From Candidatus Amarobacter glycogenicus (GTDB taxonomy: Bacteria; Chloroflexota; Dehalococcoidia; Tepidiformales; Tepidiformaceae): DNA of 64,000 bases. This document shows positions 38,128 through 47,143 of the stretch, piece after piece. The translations under genes and the position numbers were made by a program. Positions within the stretch are counted from its first letter, which is position 1. Every line of letters begins with the position of its first letter. The notes beneath the pieces are model-generated. The model saw only the letters and a list, made by a program, of their open reading frames with translations. It was not told where the DNA came from and ran no database searches. Location of the stretch: positions 124,001 to 188,000 of the forward strand of contig JADJZF010000005.1 in NCBI GenBank assembly GCA_016719395.1, read 5' to 3'.

Positions 38128-38796
38128 TCAGTCGCGGTGCTGGATGGTCGCGATGTCTGCTTCATTGCCGGCCGCGTCGGCGAGGGTCCACCATGCGGGG
38201 GCGAACTCGTCCCGGACCATGCGTCCGCCCGCCGCGAGTGCAGCGGCGACACGAGCCGGCGCCTGGTCGTGCGGTACCCAGACGGCGATATGGATGGCGC
38301 CACCGCCATCCTTGCGCGGCTCCTTCATCTTTTCGAGCCAGAACGCCGGTCCGCGATTGTTCGGATCGACGAGATCTTCCGTGGGGCTGTCACGGCGAGG
38401 CTCATAGCCAAGCACCGCCTCCCAGAAAGGCATCACCGCCGGGACCGCGAGCGCGCCGGGGACGACGAGTACGCTCTGGACGACAGATGGGTCCGCGGTC
38501 GCGCCCTGTTCGCGCGCGATTGCTGAGATCTGGCGTGCCGGCTCAACGTCGTGCCGGCTCATTCCGAAGTAGTCCGCGGTGTAGGTGATAAGGCGCACCG
38601 TGACGCCCCCGGCGCGGATGTCGAGGTCCGGAGGTTGATCGCTGATGCCTGGAAGCTCGCTGACCGCGGCGACGAACACCGCGCTTGCCGTGAATGACCC
38701 CGTTCGGAAGAAAGCGCAGGCGCCGTCGCCGACCACGCGCCAATCTTCGACACCGGGGACCGCCTGGAATTCCCGCGCAGTGATACGTTCGACCAT
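38128..38796 (-). CDS. Fused pterin-carbinolamine-dehydratase-like / VOC-family protein
   Basis: 222 residues with two parts. Residues about 1-98 resemble pterin-4a-carbinolamine dehydratase (EFQAVPGVEDWRVVGDGACA, ASAVFVAAVSELPGISDQPP, YTADYFGMSRHDVEPARQIS), but the catalytic His-His-Pro is replaced by Gln-Pro-Pro, so dehydratase activity is doubtful. Residues about 105-222 are a vicinal-oxygen-chelate (glyoxalase-like) domain (PFWEAVLGYEPR, GGAIHIAVWVPHDQAPARVA, WTLADAAGNEADI). The physiological substrate is unknown. ATG 38796 is chosen by the dehydratase-like start. Confidence 0.78.
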   Translation of the reverse strand: MVERITAREFQAVPGVEDWRVVGDGACAFFRTGSFTASAVFVAAVSELPGISDQPPDLDIRAGGVTVRLITYTADYFGMSRHDVEPARQISAIAREQGATADPSVVQSVLVVPGALAVPAVMPFWEAVLGYEPRRDSPTEDLVDPNNRGPAFWLEKMKEPRKDGGGAIHIAVWVPHDQAPARVAAALAAGGRMVRDEFAPAWWTLADAAGNEADIATIQHRD

Positions 38797-38865
38797 GCGC
38801 GGAAGGTAGCGGTCGGGCGTGGGGGCGGCAATGGGGTGGTGGCGCTCCCTCACGGGTGCTCGCCG

Positions 38866-39819
38866 TCAGGCCGGGGCCAGCTCCCGAATCCGCGCCTCCA
38901 CCTCGTCGATGGAGTAGTCCGGCGTTGAGGCGCCGGCCGTCAGGCCCACCCGCTGAGCCCCCGTGAACCATTCGGCCCGCAGCTCCTCGGCCCCCTCGAT
39001 GTGGTGCGCGACCGTGCCCTGTTCCTCGCACACTTCTCTCAGGTGGCGGGTGTTCGCGCTCTTCTTCCCGCCCACCACCACCATCACGTCCACCGTCGAT
39101 GCCAGTGCGGCGGCCGCTTCCTGTTGGCCTGTCGTAGCGTGACAGAGGGTGTTCACCACGTGCATCTCGAAGTTTCGGTCCCGACCGAGGAGCATCAGGT
39201 TGGAGACGAATTTGGCGAAGTCCTCCATCTTGTGCGTCGTCTGCACCATCACCGCGATCTTGTTGGGAAACCCGCCGGGGAAGCCATCCACCAGGTCCTT
39301 CAACGCCCCGAAGTCGGCGCTTGGCGCAATCGTCGCCTGGGAAAGCCCGTCCTTGCTCATCGTCCAGCCCATGATCCCGCGCACTTCCTTGTGTCCGGGG
39401 TCTCCGAAGATGAGGACGTGCCACCCGTCGCGCACGAACTTCTGAGCGTAGCGCTGCGCCCGGGTCACGATCGGGCAGGTGGTATCGATGACTTCGAGGC
39501 CGCTTGCCTGGAGTTCCTTCATCGCGCGTTCGCCGACACCGTGTGCGGTGATAGCGACGCGACCTTCCGGCACGCGCGCCGCCGTCGCTGCCCCGATGTC
39601 ACCGTGGATCTGGTCGGGGCCGGGCAGCTGGATCACGCCGTTACGTTCGAGGCTGCTCACGACATGGGGGTTGTGGACGATCTCGCCCACACTGAAGACG
39701 GGCCGCTCCGGGCTCGCCTCGCCCTCCATGATCTGCACGGCACGCCGCACACCCATGCAAAACCCCATCTCATTCGCCCGGATCACCGTCACCATTGGAT
39801 GCGTCTCTCCCACCTTCAC
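38866..39819 (-). CDS. ispH: 4-hydroxy-3-methylbut-2-enyl diphosphate reductase
   Basis: Last enzyme of the MEP isoprenoid pathway; it reduces HMBPP to IPP and DMAPP with an Fe-S cluster. 317 residues. The cluster Cys are in NEMGFCMGVRRAV (Cys21), DTTCPIVTRAQ and VVNTLCHATTGQQ. Substrate-binding motifs include EIVHNPHVV, TAHGVGE, VQTTHKMEDF and LTAGASTPDYSI. The second Met (39795) may be the true start; the gene overlaps plsC either way and belongs to the cmk-plsC-ispH run. Confidence 0.95.
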   Translation of the reverse strand: MKVGETHPMVTVIRANEMGFCMGVRRAVQIMEGEASPERPVFSVGEIVHNPHVVSSLERNGVIQLPGPDQIHGDIGAATAARVPEGRVAITAHGVGERAMKELQASGLEVIDTTCPIVTRAQRYAQKFVRDGWHVLIFGDPGHKEVRGIMGWTMSKDGLSQATIAPSADFGALKDLVDGFPGGFPNKIAVMVQTTHKMEDFAKFVSNLMLLGRDRNFEMHVVNTLCHATTGQQEAAAALASTVDVMVVVGGKKSANTRHLREVCEEQGTVAHHIEGAEELRAEWFTGAQRVGLTAGASTPDYSIDEVEARIRELAPA

Positions 39820-40498
39820 TTCCAGTATAGGGAGGGAGGTATTTCGCAGGTAATTGGGCCTGGATGGCCGTCTCGATGCGCCGGGTGAGTTCGCTTACCT
39901 GCTCCTGCGTTGGCCGTCTAACCGGTTCGAGCCTGATCGGTTCGCCAATCGTGATCCGGAATTCAGGTCGCCTTGCCAGCACCAGTGGCTGCCTCAGTCG
40001 TTCGGTCCCCGTCATCGAGCAGGGCAGGACCGTCGCCCCGGAACGAAGCGCGATCATCGCCGTCCCCGGGTGTACCTCTCCCATGAAGCCAGTCTTGCTT
40101 CGGTGCCCTTCCGGGAACATTCCGATGACACCGCCCCGTTTGAGGATCCGTTCGGCCGTCAACATTGCGCCCAGGTCCGAATCGAACCGCCGCACCGGGA
40201 ACGCGTCCCAGAGCCGGATGATCGCTCCGAACGGCATCTTGAACAGCTCCACCTTCGCCATGAACCGGATGCGCCGTCGAGCGATGCCTGCCCCCAGGAT
40301 CGGTGGGTCGGCGTTGTTCAAGTGGTTCGAAACGATGATCAAGGCCCCCTCTTTCGGGACGTTTTCCCGGCCCGTCACTTTCCAGCTCACCACGCACCAG
40401 AGCAGCCCACGGAGGACATAGGTCAGCGTCCAGTAGAACGGCGGGGCGAACATCCCCCAGCCGATGCGGGAGAGTCGATTCTTCAGTTTCTGGCGCAT
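39770..40498 (-). CDS. plsC: 1-acyl-glycerol-3-phosphate acyltransferase (PlsC family)
   Basis: Membrane-associated acyltransferase that makes phosphatidate from lysophosphatidate, 242 residues. The catalytic block is VSNHLNNADPPILG (His-X4-Asp), block III is MFPEGHRSKTGFMGEVHPGT, and block IV lies near VLPCSMTGTERL. One hydrophobic segment is N-terminal (YWTLTYVLRGLLWCVV). Its start overlaps the end of cmk by 16 bases; a cmk-plsC-ispH order is common in Chloroflexota and Firmicutes. Confidence 0.92.
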   Translation of the reverse strand: MRQKLKNRLSRIGWGMFAPPFYWTLTYVLRGLLWCVVSWKVTGRENVPKEGALIIVSNHLNNADPPILGAGIARRRIRFMAKVELFKMPFGAIIRLWDAFPVRRFDSDLGAMLTAERILKRGGVIGMFPEGHRSKTGFMGEVHPGTAMIALRSGATVLPCSMTGTERLRQPLVLARRPEFRITIGEPIRLEPVRRPTQEQVSELTRRIETAIQAQLPAKYLPPYTGSEGGRDASNGDGDPGE

Positions 40499-41145
40499 CT
40501 CACCTTCTCCAGTGCAAAGGAGATCACCTGCTCTAGCGTCATGTTGGTCGTGTCGACCGCGATCGCGTCGTCTGCGGGCCTCATCGGGCTCACAGCTCGG
40601 GCCGCGTCGACTTTGTCCCGGCTGGCGATGTCCTTCTTGGCGTCGTTCTCATCCTGGGTCGCCTGTGTCCCGCGCCGTTTCGCCCGCGCCTCCTCGCTCG
40701 CATCGAGGTAAAGCTTCAGCGGAGCTTTCGGGAGAACTACCGTCCCGATGTCTCTTCCCGCAAGCACGGTAGCCTCCCGCTTCGCGATGGTTCGCTGCCG
40801 GCGCACCATCGAAGCCCGCACACTCGCCAGCGCCGAGTACTTGCTCACGTTCTTTTCGACGTCCGAACGTCGCAGTTCGCCGGTGACGTCTTCACCCCCA
40901 AGGAAGATTCGGGTTCCCGCCGCGTCGACGCGGACCGTCATCCGCATCCGCCGGAGAAGTGGCTTCACGGCATCGTTGTCGGCAGGCACGCCGGCTCGCA
41001 GCGCGGCCAGGGTCACGCCCCGGTACATCAACCCGGTGTCCAGGAAGCTGTAGCCAAATTCCGCCGCGATCGCCAGCCCCACTGTCGTCTTGCCGGATGC
41101 GGCCGGGCCATCGATCGCGATGCTGCCGGGAAGTTGGTGCGTCAT
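40483..41145 (-). CDS. cmk: Cytidylate kinase
   Basis: Phosphorylates CMP/dCMP to the diphosphate with ATP. 220 residues from ATG 41145; an in-frame ATG at 41166 adds seven residues. The P-loop is IAIDGPAASGKTTVGLAIA, the NMP-binding region has YSFLDTGLMYRGVTLAAL, GRDIGTVVLPKAPLKLYLDA follows, and the LID region has EARAKRRGTQATQ. Position between rluB and plsC matches the frequent bacterial arrangement. Confidence 0.95.
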   Translation of the reverse strand: MTHQLPGSIAIDGPAASGKTTVGLAIAAEFGYSFLDTGLMYRGVTLAALRAGVPADNDAVKPLLRRMRMTVRVDAAGTRIFLGGEDVTGELRRSDVEKNVSKYSALASVRASMVRRQRTIAKREATVLAGRDIGTVVLPKAPLKLYLDASEEARAKRRGTQATQDENDAKKDIASRDKVDAARAVSPMRPADDAIAVDTTNMTLEQVISFALEKVRCARN

Positions 41146-41172
41146 CGGTGCGCCATCGTAGAGCATCCCGCC

Positions 41173-42012
41173 CTACTTGCTATTCCGGTCCTTGCCGCCC
41201 GCCGCGGCATACAGCGCGTCGACTTCCTCCGGCGAAATCTCGCGGAACGCTCCCGAACTGAGAGTGCCTAACAACAAAGGGCCGATCCGGATGCGCCTCA
41301 GGGCCAGCACGTCTCTCCCGATGGCGGCCATCATTCGCCGGATCTCCCGGTTCTTCCCTTCCTTCAGCGTGAGGATGAGCCACGCGTTTGGTTCTGGCCG
41401 CGGCTCCACCATCGTCACCTGCTCGTCGTCTTCTTCGTCATCCTCAACGTCGTCGAAGTCGATCTCCACATCCATCGGTTTCGGTGGAGCGGCAGCCTCC
41501 CGCGCCGAGACCGCCCGGAGGCGCTCCCCGCTATCCTCGATTCCCCGCACCAGCCGTTCCATGTCCCTCTTCGCGGGCATCGCATCGAGCCCGACCAGGT
41601 ACTCCTTTTCCACTTCGTACCGGGGGTGAGTGAGCAAGTCGGTAAGGTGTCCGTCGCTGGTCAGGATGACGAGACCCTCGCTCTCCAGGTCGAGCCGCCC
41701 AACCGGGTGCAGCTGGATCTCGCCGATTGGGACGAGGTCCAGCACCGTCTCGCGCCCGAGATCATCCCTCGCCGTCGTGACGAAACCCGCAGGCTTGTGC
41801 AGTGCGAAATAGCGATAGCGCCCCTTCAGGACTGGGACGCCATCGACCATCACCTCATCGATTTCGGGGTCTGCACGCGCGCCGAGCGTCTCGACCTGCA
41901 CGCCGTTCACGCTCACCCTGCCCGCCAGGATCATCTCCTCGGCCACCCGCCGCGAGGCTATGCCTGCGTTCGAGAGGATCTTCTGTAATCGTTCAACGGC
42001 CACGCCATCCAT
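41173..42012 (-). CDS. rluB: RluB/RsuA-family pseudouridine synthase
   Basis: Isomerises uridine to pseudouridine in rRNA. 279 residues. An N-terminal S4 RNA-binding domain (ERLQKILSNAGIASRRVAEE) leads into the catalytic core with the Asp in HPVGRLDLESEGLVILTSDG. KEGKNREIRRMMAAIGRDVL closes the fold. An acidic insertion (FDDVEDDEEDDE, about residue 195) between core strands is unusual. ATG 42012 is used; its first bases overlap the end of the lamin-tail gene. Confidence 0.92.
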   Translation of the reverse strand: MDGVAVERLQKILSNAGIASRRVAEEMILAGRVSVNGVQVETLGARADPEIDEVMVDGVPVLKGRYRYFALHKPAGFVTTARDDLGRETVLDLVPIGEIQLHPVGRLDLESEGLVILTSDGHLTDLLTHPRYEVEKEYLVGLDAMPAKRDMERLVRGIEDSGERLRAVSAREAAAPPKPMDVEIDFDDVEDDEEDDEQVTMVEPRPEPNAWLILTLKEGKNREIRRMMAAIGRDVLALRRIRIGPLLLGTLSSGAFREISPEEVDALYAAAGGKDRNSK

Positions 42013-44172
42013 CCCACCACTTCCGCGCCTTCGGCGCGAACGTTGCGCCGGCGATGCCCGCGGAAACACCTCCCGCGCCGAGGAGCACGATCCAGCTCCA
42101 GGCGAGTCCGGGGCCGGCTCCTTCCCGGATGTCGATGCCGGTTGCCAGCTGCTCGGCGCCCCCTGCGCCCGTTCCGGCTGTCCGAGCACCAGCCACGGTG
42201 GACGCCGCCTTCGGCGGGAAGAGGTTGGCTTCCCCGGGCGTTGGTCTGAGTGTGACAGCCCAATTCTCGCTCGCTGGTTCGGCCGCGGCGTCCCGCACGC
42301 CGAGCGTCTGTCCCGCTCCCGCCGCCATCGGCGGCGGGTCGAAGACCTTGGTGCTGTCACCCCAGGAAACCTCGTCGACCACCGTGCCGTCCGGTGCGGT
42401 CAGGCGAAGGAGGTCTCCGGTGTTGCCGAGGCCGTTGCCAATCTCTCCCCCGGGTACCACCGCGACGACTGCTCCAGTTGCGAAGGTAGCGGCATCGCCA
42501 GCGATCACGACGAATCCACGTGGTGGGACGACGAGTCCCGGCAACGACTGCCTGGTGCTCCCATCCGCAATCGTCCATCCACTCAGCTCGACGGCCTCGG
42601 CGCCCACGTTCACGAGCTCCACCCACTCATAGGCGGCATCGCGTCCCGGTTGTTCCGGATCGCTCATGATCTCAGAAATCCGCAGGCTGTTCGGCCCGGT
42701 GACGGTTGTCTCGCTCCGCCCCGTCGCAATAGCTGTGCCGCCGGTGGTGGCAGTTGACGTCTGTGCCGGCACGTTTGTGCCACCGGGGGCTGTCTGCGTC
42801 GGGGTGGCCGGTGCCGAGCTTGCTCCGGGAGGGGGTGCCGCCTCGGGCGCGGCTACGGCGGCGAACGAGGCGTCGTCGAAGCAGGCCGTCGCTGTCCCGG
42901 TGGTCTGCAGCACCAGCCTCAGCCGCGCCGACAGTGCGGAAGCAGGCGCCTGGCGCGCATCAGTTGCCACTTCGTTCCATCCGGAGGACCCGCTCACGGT
43001 GCTCTCGTCCTGCGAGATCTGACTCCCTGAACCGTCGTCGCTGGCGTACCAGCTGATCCGTACCGAAGCGCTGCCGCCAGTTACGCGCGCCGTCACGCCG
43101 CCGGCATACCAGCCGCCTCCCTCCACGCTCACAACCTGGTAGAGCCACTTTGTGGAGTTCGTTTCCGAAACGATGCAACCGGCGTAAGAGCCGTGCGCTG
43201 CCTCTCCGGTCGCTGTCATCGTGCCGCCAAACTTCTCCCAGTAGGCGGGCTTTCCGTCCCGGATGATCTCGAAGTCGCCGTTCGCGAGGAGTCCGCCATA
43301 TCCCGAACCGGCAGGGATCGTCGGCGTTGAGGTCGGAAGCGGAGCCGTCGGGGTTCCGCCCGCCGCTTTCGGTGGCGTTGGCGTTCGTGTCGCGGTGGGC
43401 TCGTGCGTCGGAGACGGTGTGCGCGTCCCGGTCGGCGTCTTCGTGGGTGTCGCCGTCTTCGTCGCGGTCGCGGTCGCGGTCGAAGTCGCCCCGCCAGTCG
43501 GGATGGCCGAACCCGTGGCCGCTGGCTGTGTCGCTGTTGGTCCTTCGTCGGTTGGCGTTGGGGTCGGGGAAGGTGGTTCGGTGGTTGGAGTTGCGGTCGG
43601 CGCCGATGTGATGTCCAGGGAGGCGGAATCCAGGATCATGTCGCCTGTGCCGGTCAGGGTCACAACGAACTCCACCCACGCGGCGTTCCCCGGCGCCACT
43701 ACTCCGCCGATCGTGAATTGGCTGAACGCGGGTCCCACAGATCCGGCGCTTCCCGAAACCGTTGCCACCGGCGCGGAACCATCGTCCAGGAACCGCAACT
43801 GCACCTGTGCCGAGCCTGCGTTTGCACCCTTCACCCAGACTGAACCAGTGAAGGTGTCACCCGGGGACACTTCCTGTGCCTGATGCTTCACCGTGGTCGT
43901 GAGCGATGTCTTCGAGACCTTCGCCGCCAGCCGCACCTTGGTGCACGTCCTCCGGTCTCCTGCGCCAGCAGGCCGCCTGTCGCACTCCAACCCGTTGGAT
44001 TCGTTCCTCCCCAGGACTCGAACCCACCATTCGTGAGCGCCTCCGCACTCGCCGCGTCCCGGGCCGGCGCCGTCAGCGCCAGCGCACTCACCAGGGCAGC
44101 CAACAGCCCCGCGGCAACAGGCCCGGTAAGGATGGCGCGTTGCCGCCCTCGAGCGCTCGATGCGCTGGACAC
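41993..44172 (-). CDS. Surface-anchored lamin-tail-domain protein with Thr/Pro-rich linker (frameshifted near 43965)
   Basis: Large secreted or wall-associated protein, 726 residues after restoring one base near 43950-43990. GTG 44172 opens a signal-like hydrophobic segment (ILTGPVAAGLLAALVSALAL). Two beta-sandwich modules of carbohydrate-binding-like type follow, each starting like LTNGGFESWGGTNP or LLANGDFEIIRDGKPAYWEK, separated by a Thr/Pro-rich linker of about 100 residues. A lamin-tail domain comes next (ISEIMSDPEQPG, YEWVELVNVGAEAVELSGWT), and the C-terminus has a membrane anchor (WSWIVLLGAGGVSAGIAGAT) with a basic tail. Role inferred: cell-surface adhesion or organisation. Confidence 0.8.
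43301..43606 (-). repeat. Low-complexity Thr/Pro-rich coding repeat
   Basis: About 100 codons encoding a degenerate run of TPT, TAT and SPTPTP units within the lamin-tail protein. It forms an extended extracellular spacer between two beta-sandwich modules and is a candidate for O-glycosylation. The related linker in the CAP-domain gene at 62499-62867 has the same style. Confidence 0.75.
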
Positions 44173-44176
44173 GGCC

Positions 44177-44962
44177 CTACCGCGCGATGAGCGGCGCGCC
44201 GCCGAGGTGCGAGCCCGCGTCCACGATGAGGATTTCTCCGGTGATAAGGTCCGCCCCTTCGATGAACCAGACCGCCGCCTGGGCCATGTCCTCGGGCGTG
44301 CCGGCCTTGCGCAGGGGGGTGTTGCGCTCCTGCGCCGCCTTCGCTGCCTCATAGGCGTCGTCACCCATGCCGCCGCGCAGCCAGCGCCCCTGGATGAACC
44401 CCGGGCAGATGGTGTTCACCCGGACTTCTGGCCCAAGCGCTCGAGCCAGTGAGAGAGTCATCGTATTGAGCGCGCCCTTCGAGGCGGTGTAGGCGATCGA
44501 ACTGCCGACGCCCATCACTCCCGCCACCGACGACACGTTGGTGACGGCCCCCTGGCCCTGCTTCTTCATCTGCGCGGCCACCGCCCGGGTCATCTGGTAC
44601 GGCCCGATCACATTCACACCGTAGATCCGGTGGAAATCGTCTGCCGTCAACCCTTCCAGGTTGGCGTGGTTCACGAAGTGCGTTGTGCCCGCGTTGTTGA
44701 TGAGGCCGTCGATTCGCCCCCACTTATCGATGGCCGCCTGGGCCATCCGCCGGCAGTCAGCGTCGTTCGAAACGTCTGCCTGGCAGAGCAGCGTTTGCAC
44801 GCCGAGCTTCTCGCATTCGGCCTGCGTCTCTTTCGCTTCCGCCTCGCTCTTGGTGTAGTTGATGACGACGTTGCAGCCCTTGCTCGCGAGCAGCTTCGCG
44901 CACGCGGCGCCCACGCCCGTCGCCGACCCCGTCACGATGACCACGCCACCCTTGATGTCCAT
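44177..44962 (-). CDS. Short-chain dehydrogenase/reductase
   Basis: Classical SDR, 261 residues. NAD(P)-binding motif VTGSATGVGAACAKLLA, structural LINNAG, catalytic Ser in VSSVAGVMG and YTASKGALN (Tyr, Lys), then RVNTICPGFIQGRWLRG. The C-terminus resembles FabG-like 3-oxoacyl reductases, but many SDRs share it, so substrate is open. It ends five bases before the lamin-tail gene begins, which may be chance. Confidence 0.9.
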   Translation of the reverse strand: MDIKGGVVIVTGSATGVGAACAKLLASKGCNVVINYTKSEAEAKETQAECEKLGVQTLLCQADVSNDADCRRMAQAAIDKWGRIDGLINNAGTTHFVNHANLEGLTADDFHRIYGVNVIGPYQMTRAVAAQMKKQGQGAVTNVSSVAGVMGVGSSIAYTASKGALNTMTLSLARALGPEVRVNTICPGFIQGRWLRGGMGDDAYEAAKAAQERNTPLRKAGTPEDMAQAAVWFIEGADLITGEILIVDAGSHLGGAPLIAR

Positions 44963-45091
44963 CGAATTCCCCTGAAGTGAGTAGCGCCGAAGTCTACGCG
45001 TTGCGCTTCAAATTGGTACTACCACCGCGCTCCTGCACATCCAGTCGGCGTAGCATCGCCTTCGACGAACCCTCCCTGGAGGAGTGTTGCG

Positions 45092-45898
45092 ATGGCCCCC
45101 ACTCGCTGCCTGGTGGAGCGACTCCGCCCCCGGCTCCGTGCACTTGCCCGAGGTGCTCTCTGGTACGCCGTGGATATGGCCTTCGTCGTCGCCCTCTTCT
45201 GCGTCTATTTCCTCCTCCGCGGCCTCCCCCACGATCGGGTCACACAGTCTACCCGGAACGCGTTCTACATCATCGACGCCGAGCGCACCCTCGGAGTCTT
45301 CCACGAGCCGGCCTGGCAGCAGGCTGTGATCGAAAACGAACGCCTGACGAGCCTCGCGAACTTCACCTATCTGAATCTCCACATGCCCCTTCTCGTGGCG
45401 ATGGGCGGGCTCTTCTTTCTTGCCGAGCCGCGTAAACACCGGGTCATCCGGAACACGATCCTCCTCTCCGCATTCATGGCCGTCCCCATCTACGCCGTCT
45501 TTCCGGTCACGCCGCCTCGGCTCATGGGCAGCGCCGGGTACCCCCTCGGCATCTTCGACACCATCCCGGAAGCCGTCCGCACGAAACCTGGCCCTCTGGC
45601 GAACTGGTATGCGGCGGTGCCTTCCTACCACTTCGGCTGGATTGCGCTCGCTGTCGCTGGGGTGTGGTGGTATTGGAAGTTGTGGGCGCTGCGCGCCGTC
45701 GCGACGGCGTTTGCCGGGCTCATGTGGTGGGCGATTGTTGTCACCGGGAACCACTACTTCCTGGACATGGTCGCCGGCGCGGTGATGGTCGGCCTGGCTT
45801 TCTCTCTCGTCTGCCGCTTCGAACGCTGGGCAGACGCCAACCCCACGCGGGCGGCTCGCTTCACCGTTCGTGCCGGGCCGCTCCGGCTCCCCTTCTAG
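45092..45898 (+). CDS. PAP2-superfamily membrane phosphatase / phospholipid headgroup transferase
   Basis: Membrane protein of the PAP2_3 (inositolphosphotransferase-like) group, 268 residues with about six segments. Catalytic signatures are VPSYHFGWIAL (His) and VTGNHYFLDMVAG (His and Asp), as in the Aur1/inositol-phosphate transferase branch. The likely substrate is a phospholipid or a lipid phosphate; headgroup not determinable. A strong ribosome-binding site, GGAGGAG at 45078-45084, supports ATG 45092. Confidence 0.85.
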   Translation: MAPTRCLVERLRPRLRALARGALWYAVDMAFVVALFCVYFLLRGLPHDRVTQSTRNAFYIIDAERTLGVFHEPAWQQAVIENERLTSLANFTYLNLHMPLLVAMGGLFFLAEPRKHRVIRNTILLSAFMAVPIYAVFPVTPPRLMGSAGYPLGIFDTIPEAVRTKPGPLANWYAAVPSYHFGWIALAVAGVWWYWKLWALRAVATAFAGLMWWAIVVTGNHYFLDMVAGAVMVGLAFSLVCRFERWADANPTRAARFTVRAGPLRLPF

Positions 45899-45925
45899 CC
45901 GTCCCGAGTCCCATCCGCGGGTTGA

Positions 45926-45954
45926 TTGACAGTCCTCCTACCCCACGGAAGAAT
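45926..45954 (+). promoter_or_regulatory. Sigma-70-type promoter for the alcohol dehydrogenase gene
   Basis: A perfect -35 TTGACA (45926-45931), a 17-base spacer, and a weaker -10 AAGAAT (45949-45954; four of six consensus bases). It is 32 bases upstream of the ATG, with ribosome-binding site AAGGAGGAG at 45967-45975. Confidence 0.6.
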
Positions 45955-45986
45955 CGCCATGCTTCATAAGGAGGAGCCCCATTTCC

Positions 45987-47063
45987 ATGAAAGCCGCAGT
46001 GCTCTACGCACCGAATCAGCCCCTCGTCATCGAGGACATCGAGCTCGATGAGCCCCAGGCCAACGAAGTCCTCATCAAGACCAGCGCAACAGGCGTCTGC
46101 CACTCCGACCTCCACTTCATGGAAGGCAAGTGGATGTACCCGATGCCCGTCGTCCTCGGCCACGAATCGGCCGGCGTCGTCGAGAAGGTCGGCCCCGGCG
46201 TCACCAACGTAAAGGCCGGCGACCGCGTCGTCGTCGCCTTCGTCCAGTCCTGTGGCGTCTGTGACCGCTGCACCACCGGCCGGCCCAACCTCTGCTCCAA
46301 CGGTCAGTCCCTGAACCGCATGGGCCGCGTGAAGCTCAACGGCCAGCCGATCATGCAGTTCGCCGGCATGTCCGCCTTCGCTGAGTTCCAGCTCGTCAGC
46401 TCGCGGGCATGTGTGAAGGTCCCCGATGCTGTCCCTCTGGAAGTTGCTGCACTCGTTGGCTGCAGCGTCATGACGGGCGTCGGGGCCGTCACCAACACTG
46501 TCAAGCTCCAGGTCGGCGAAACTGTCGCCGTCGTCGGTTGCGGCGGCGTCGGCCTCAACATCATCCAGGGCGCCCGTCTCGCCGGCGCCTCTCGCATCAT
46601 CGCGGTCGACATGCTGGAATCGAAGCTCGCCGCGGCGAAGGAGTTCGGCGCCACCGATGTCGTCGATGCCTCAAGCGGCGACGCCGTTGCCCAGGTCCAG
46701 GCCCTCACTGGCGGCGGAGTGGACTATGCCTTCGAGGCCATCGGCCTCATGAAGACCGCGCAACAGTGTTTCGAAATGGCACGCCGCGGTGGGCAGGCGG
46801 TGATCGTCGGCATGCTCCCGCTCACCGAGCAACTCACCATCCCGAACGCCGGCATGTCGTTCCTCGGGGAAAAGGGCATCGTGGGCAGCTACTACGGCTC
46901 CACTCGCCAGACCTACGACATGCCGTGGCTGATGGAGCTCTACCGCCAGAAGCGCCTCAAGATCGATGAGCTCATTTCTCGCAGGTATCAGCTCAGCCAG
47001 ATCAACGAAGCCTATGACGCCCTCAAGGGCGGCGAGGTCAACCGCTCGGTGATCGTCTTCTAA
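45987..47063 (+). CDS. Zinc-dependent alcohol dehydrogenase, class III-like
   Basis: Medium-chain NAD(P)-dependent dehydrogenase, 358 residues. Catalytic zinc ligands are Cys38 (TGVCHSDLH) and His59-Glu60 (VLGHESAG); the structural zinc site is intact with Cys89, Cys92, Cys95 and Cys103 (SCGVCDRCTTGRPNLC). The Rossmann motif is VAVVGCGGVGLNIIQGAR, and IIAVDMLESKLAAAKEFGA carries Asp at the end of beta-2, favouring NAD. Members act on alcohols, aldehydes or S-mycothiol/S-glutathione adducts; the substrate is not determined. Confidence 0.93.
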   Translation: MKAAVLYAPNQPLVIEDIELDEPQANEVLIKTSATGVCHSDLHFMEGKWMYPMPVVLGHESAGVVEKVGPGVTNVKAGDRVVVAFVQSCGVCDRCTTGRPNLCSNGQSLNRMGRVKLNGQPIMQFAGMSAFAEFQLVSSRACVKVPDAVPLEVAALVGCSVMTGVGAVTNTVKLQVGETVAVVGCGGVGLNIIQGARLAGASRIIAVDMLESKLAAAKEFGATDVVDASSGDAVAQVQALTGGGVDYAFEAIGLMKTAQQCFEMARRGGQAVIVGMLPLTEQLTIPNAGMSFLGEKGIVGSYYGSTRQTYDMPWLMELYRQKRLKIDELISRRYQLSQINEAYDALKGGEVNRSVIVF

Positions 47064-47086
47064 TCCGGGCTTCGCCTCCACCGAAC

Positions 47087-47117
47087 GAGAAGGCCCGCCG
47101 AACCGGCGGGCCTTCTC
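47087..47117. terminator. Bidirectional intrinsic terminator
   Basis: A perfect 14-base-pair hairpin GAGAAGGCCCGCCG / CGGCGGGCCTTCTC with an AAC loop lies between the convergent dehydrogenase and peroxiredoxin genes. A T-rich stretch follows on the plus side (TGTTCTGCGTTTT). Confidence 0.85.
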
Positions 47118-47143
47118 TGTTCTGCGTTTTCGCAGACGAGGTC

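Noticed and set aside
43301..43606. CRISPR-like or tandem noncoding repeat
   Set aside because: The repetition is codon-level Thr/Pro low complexity in a coding frame, without uniform repeats and spacers.
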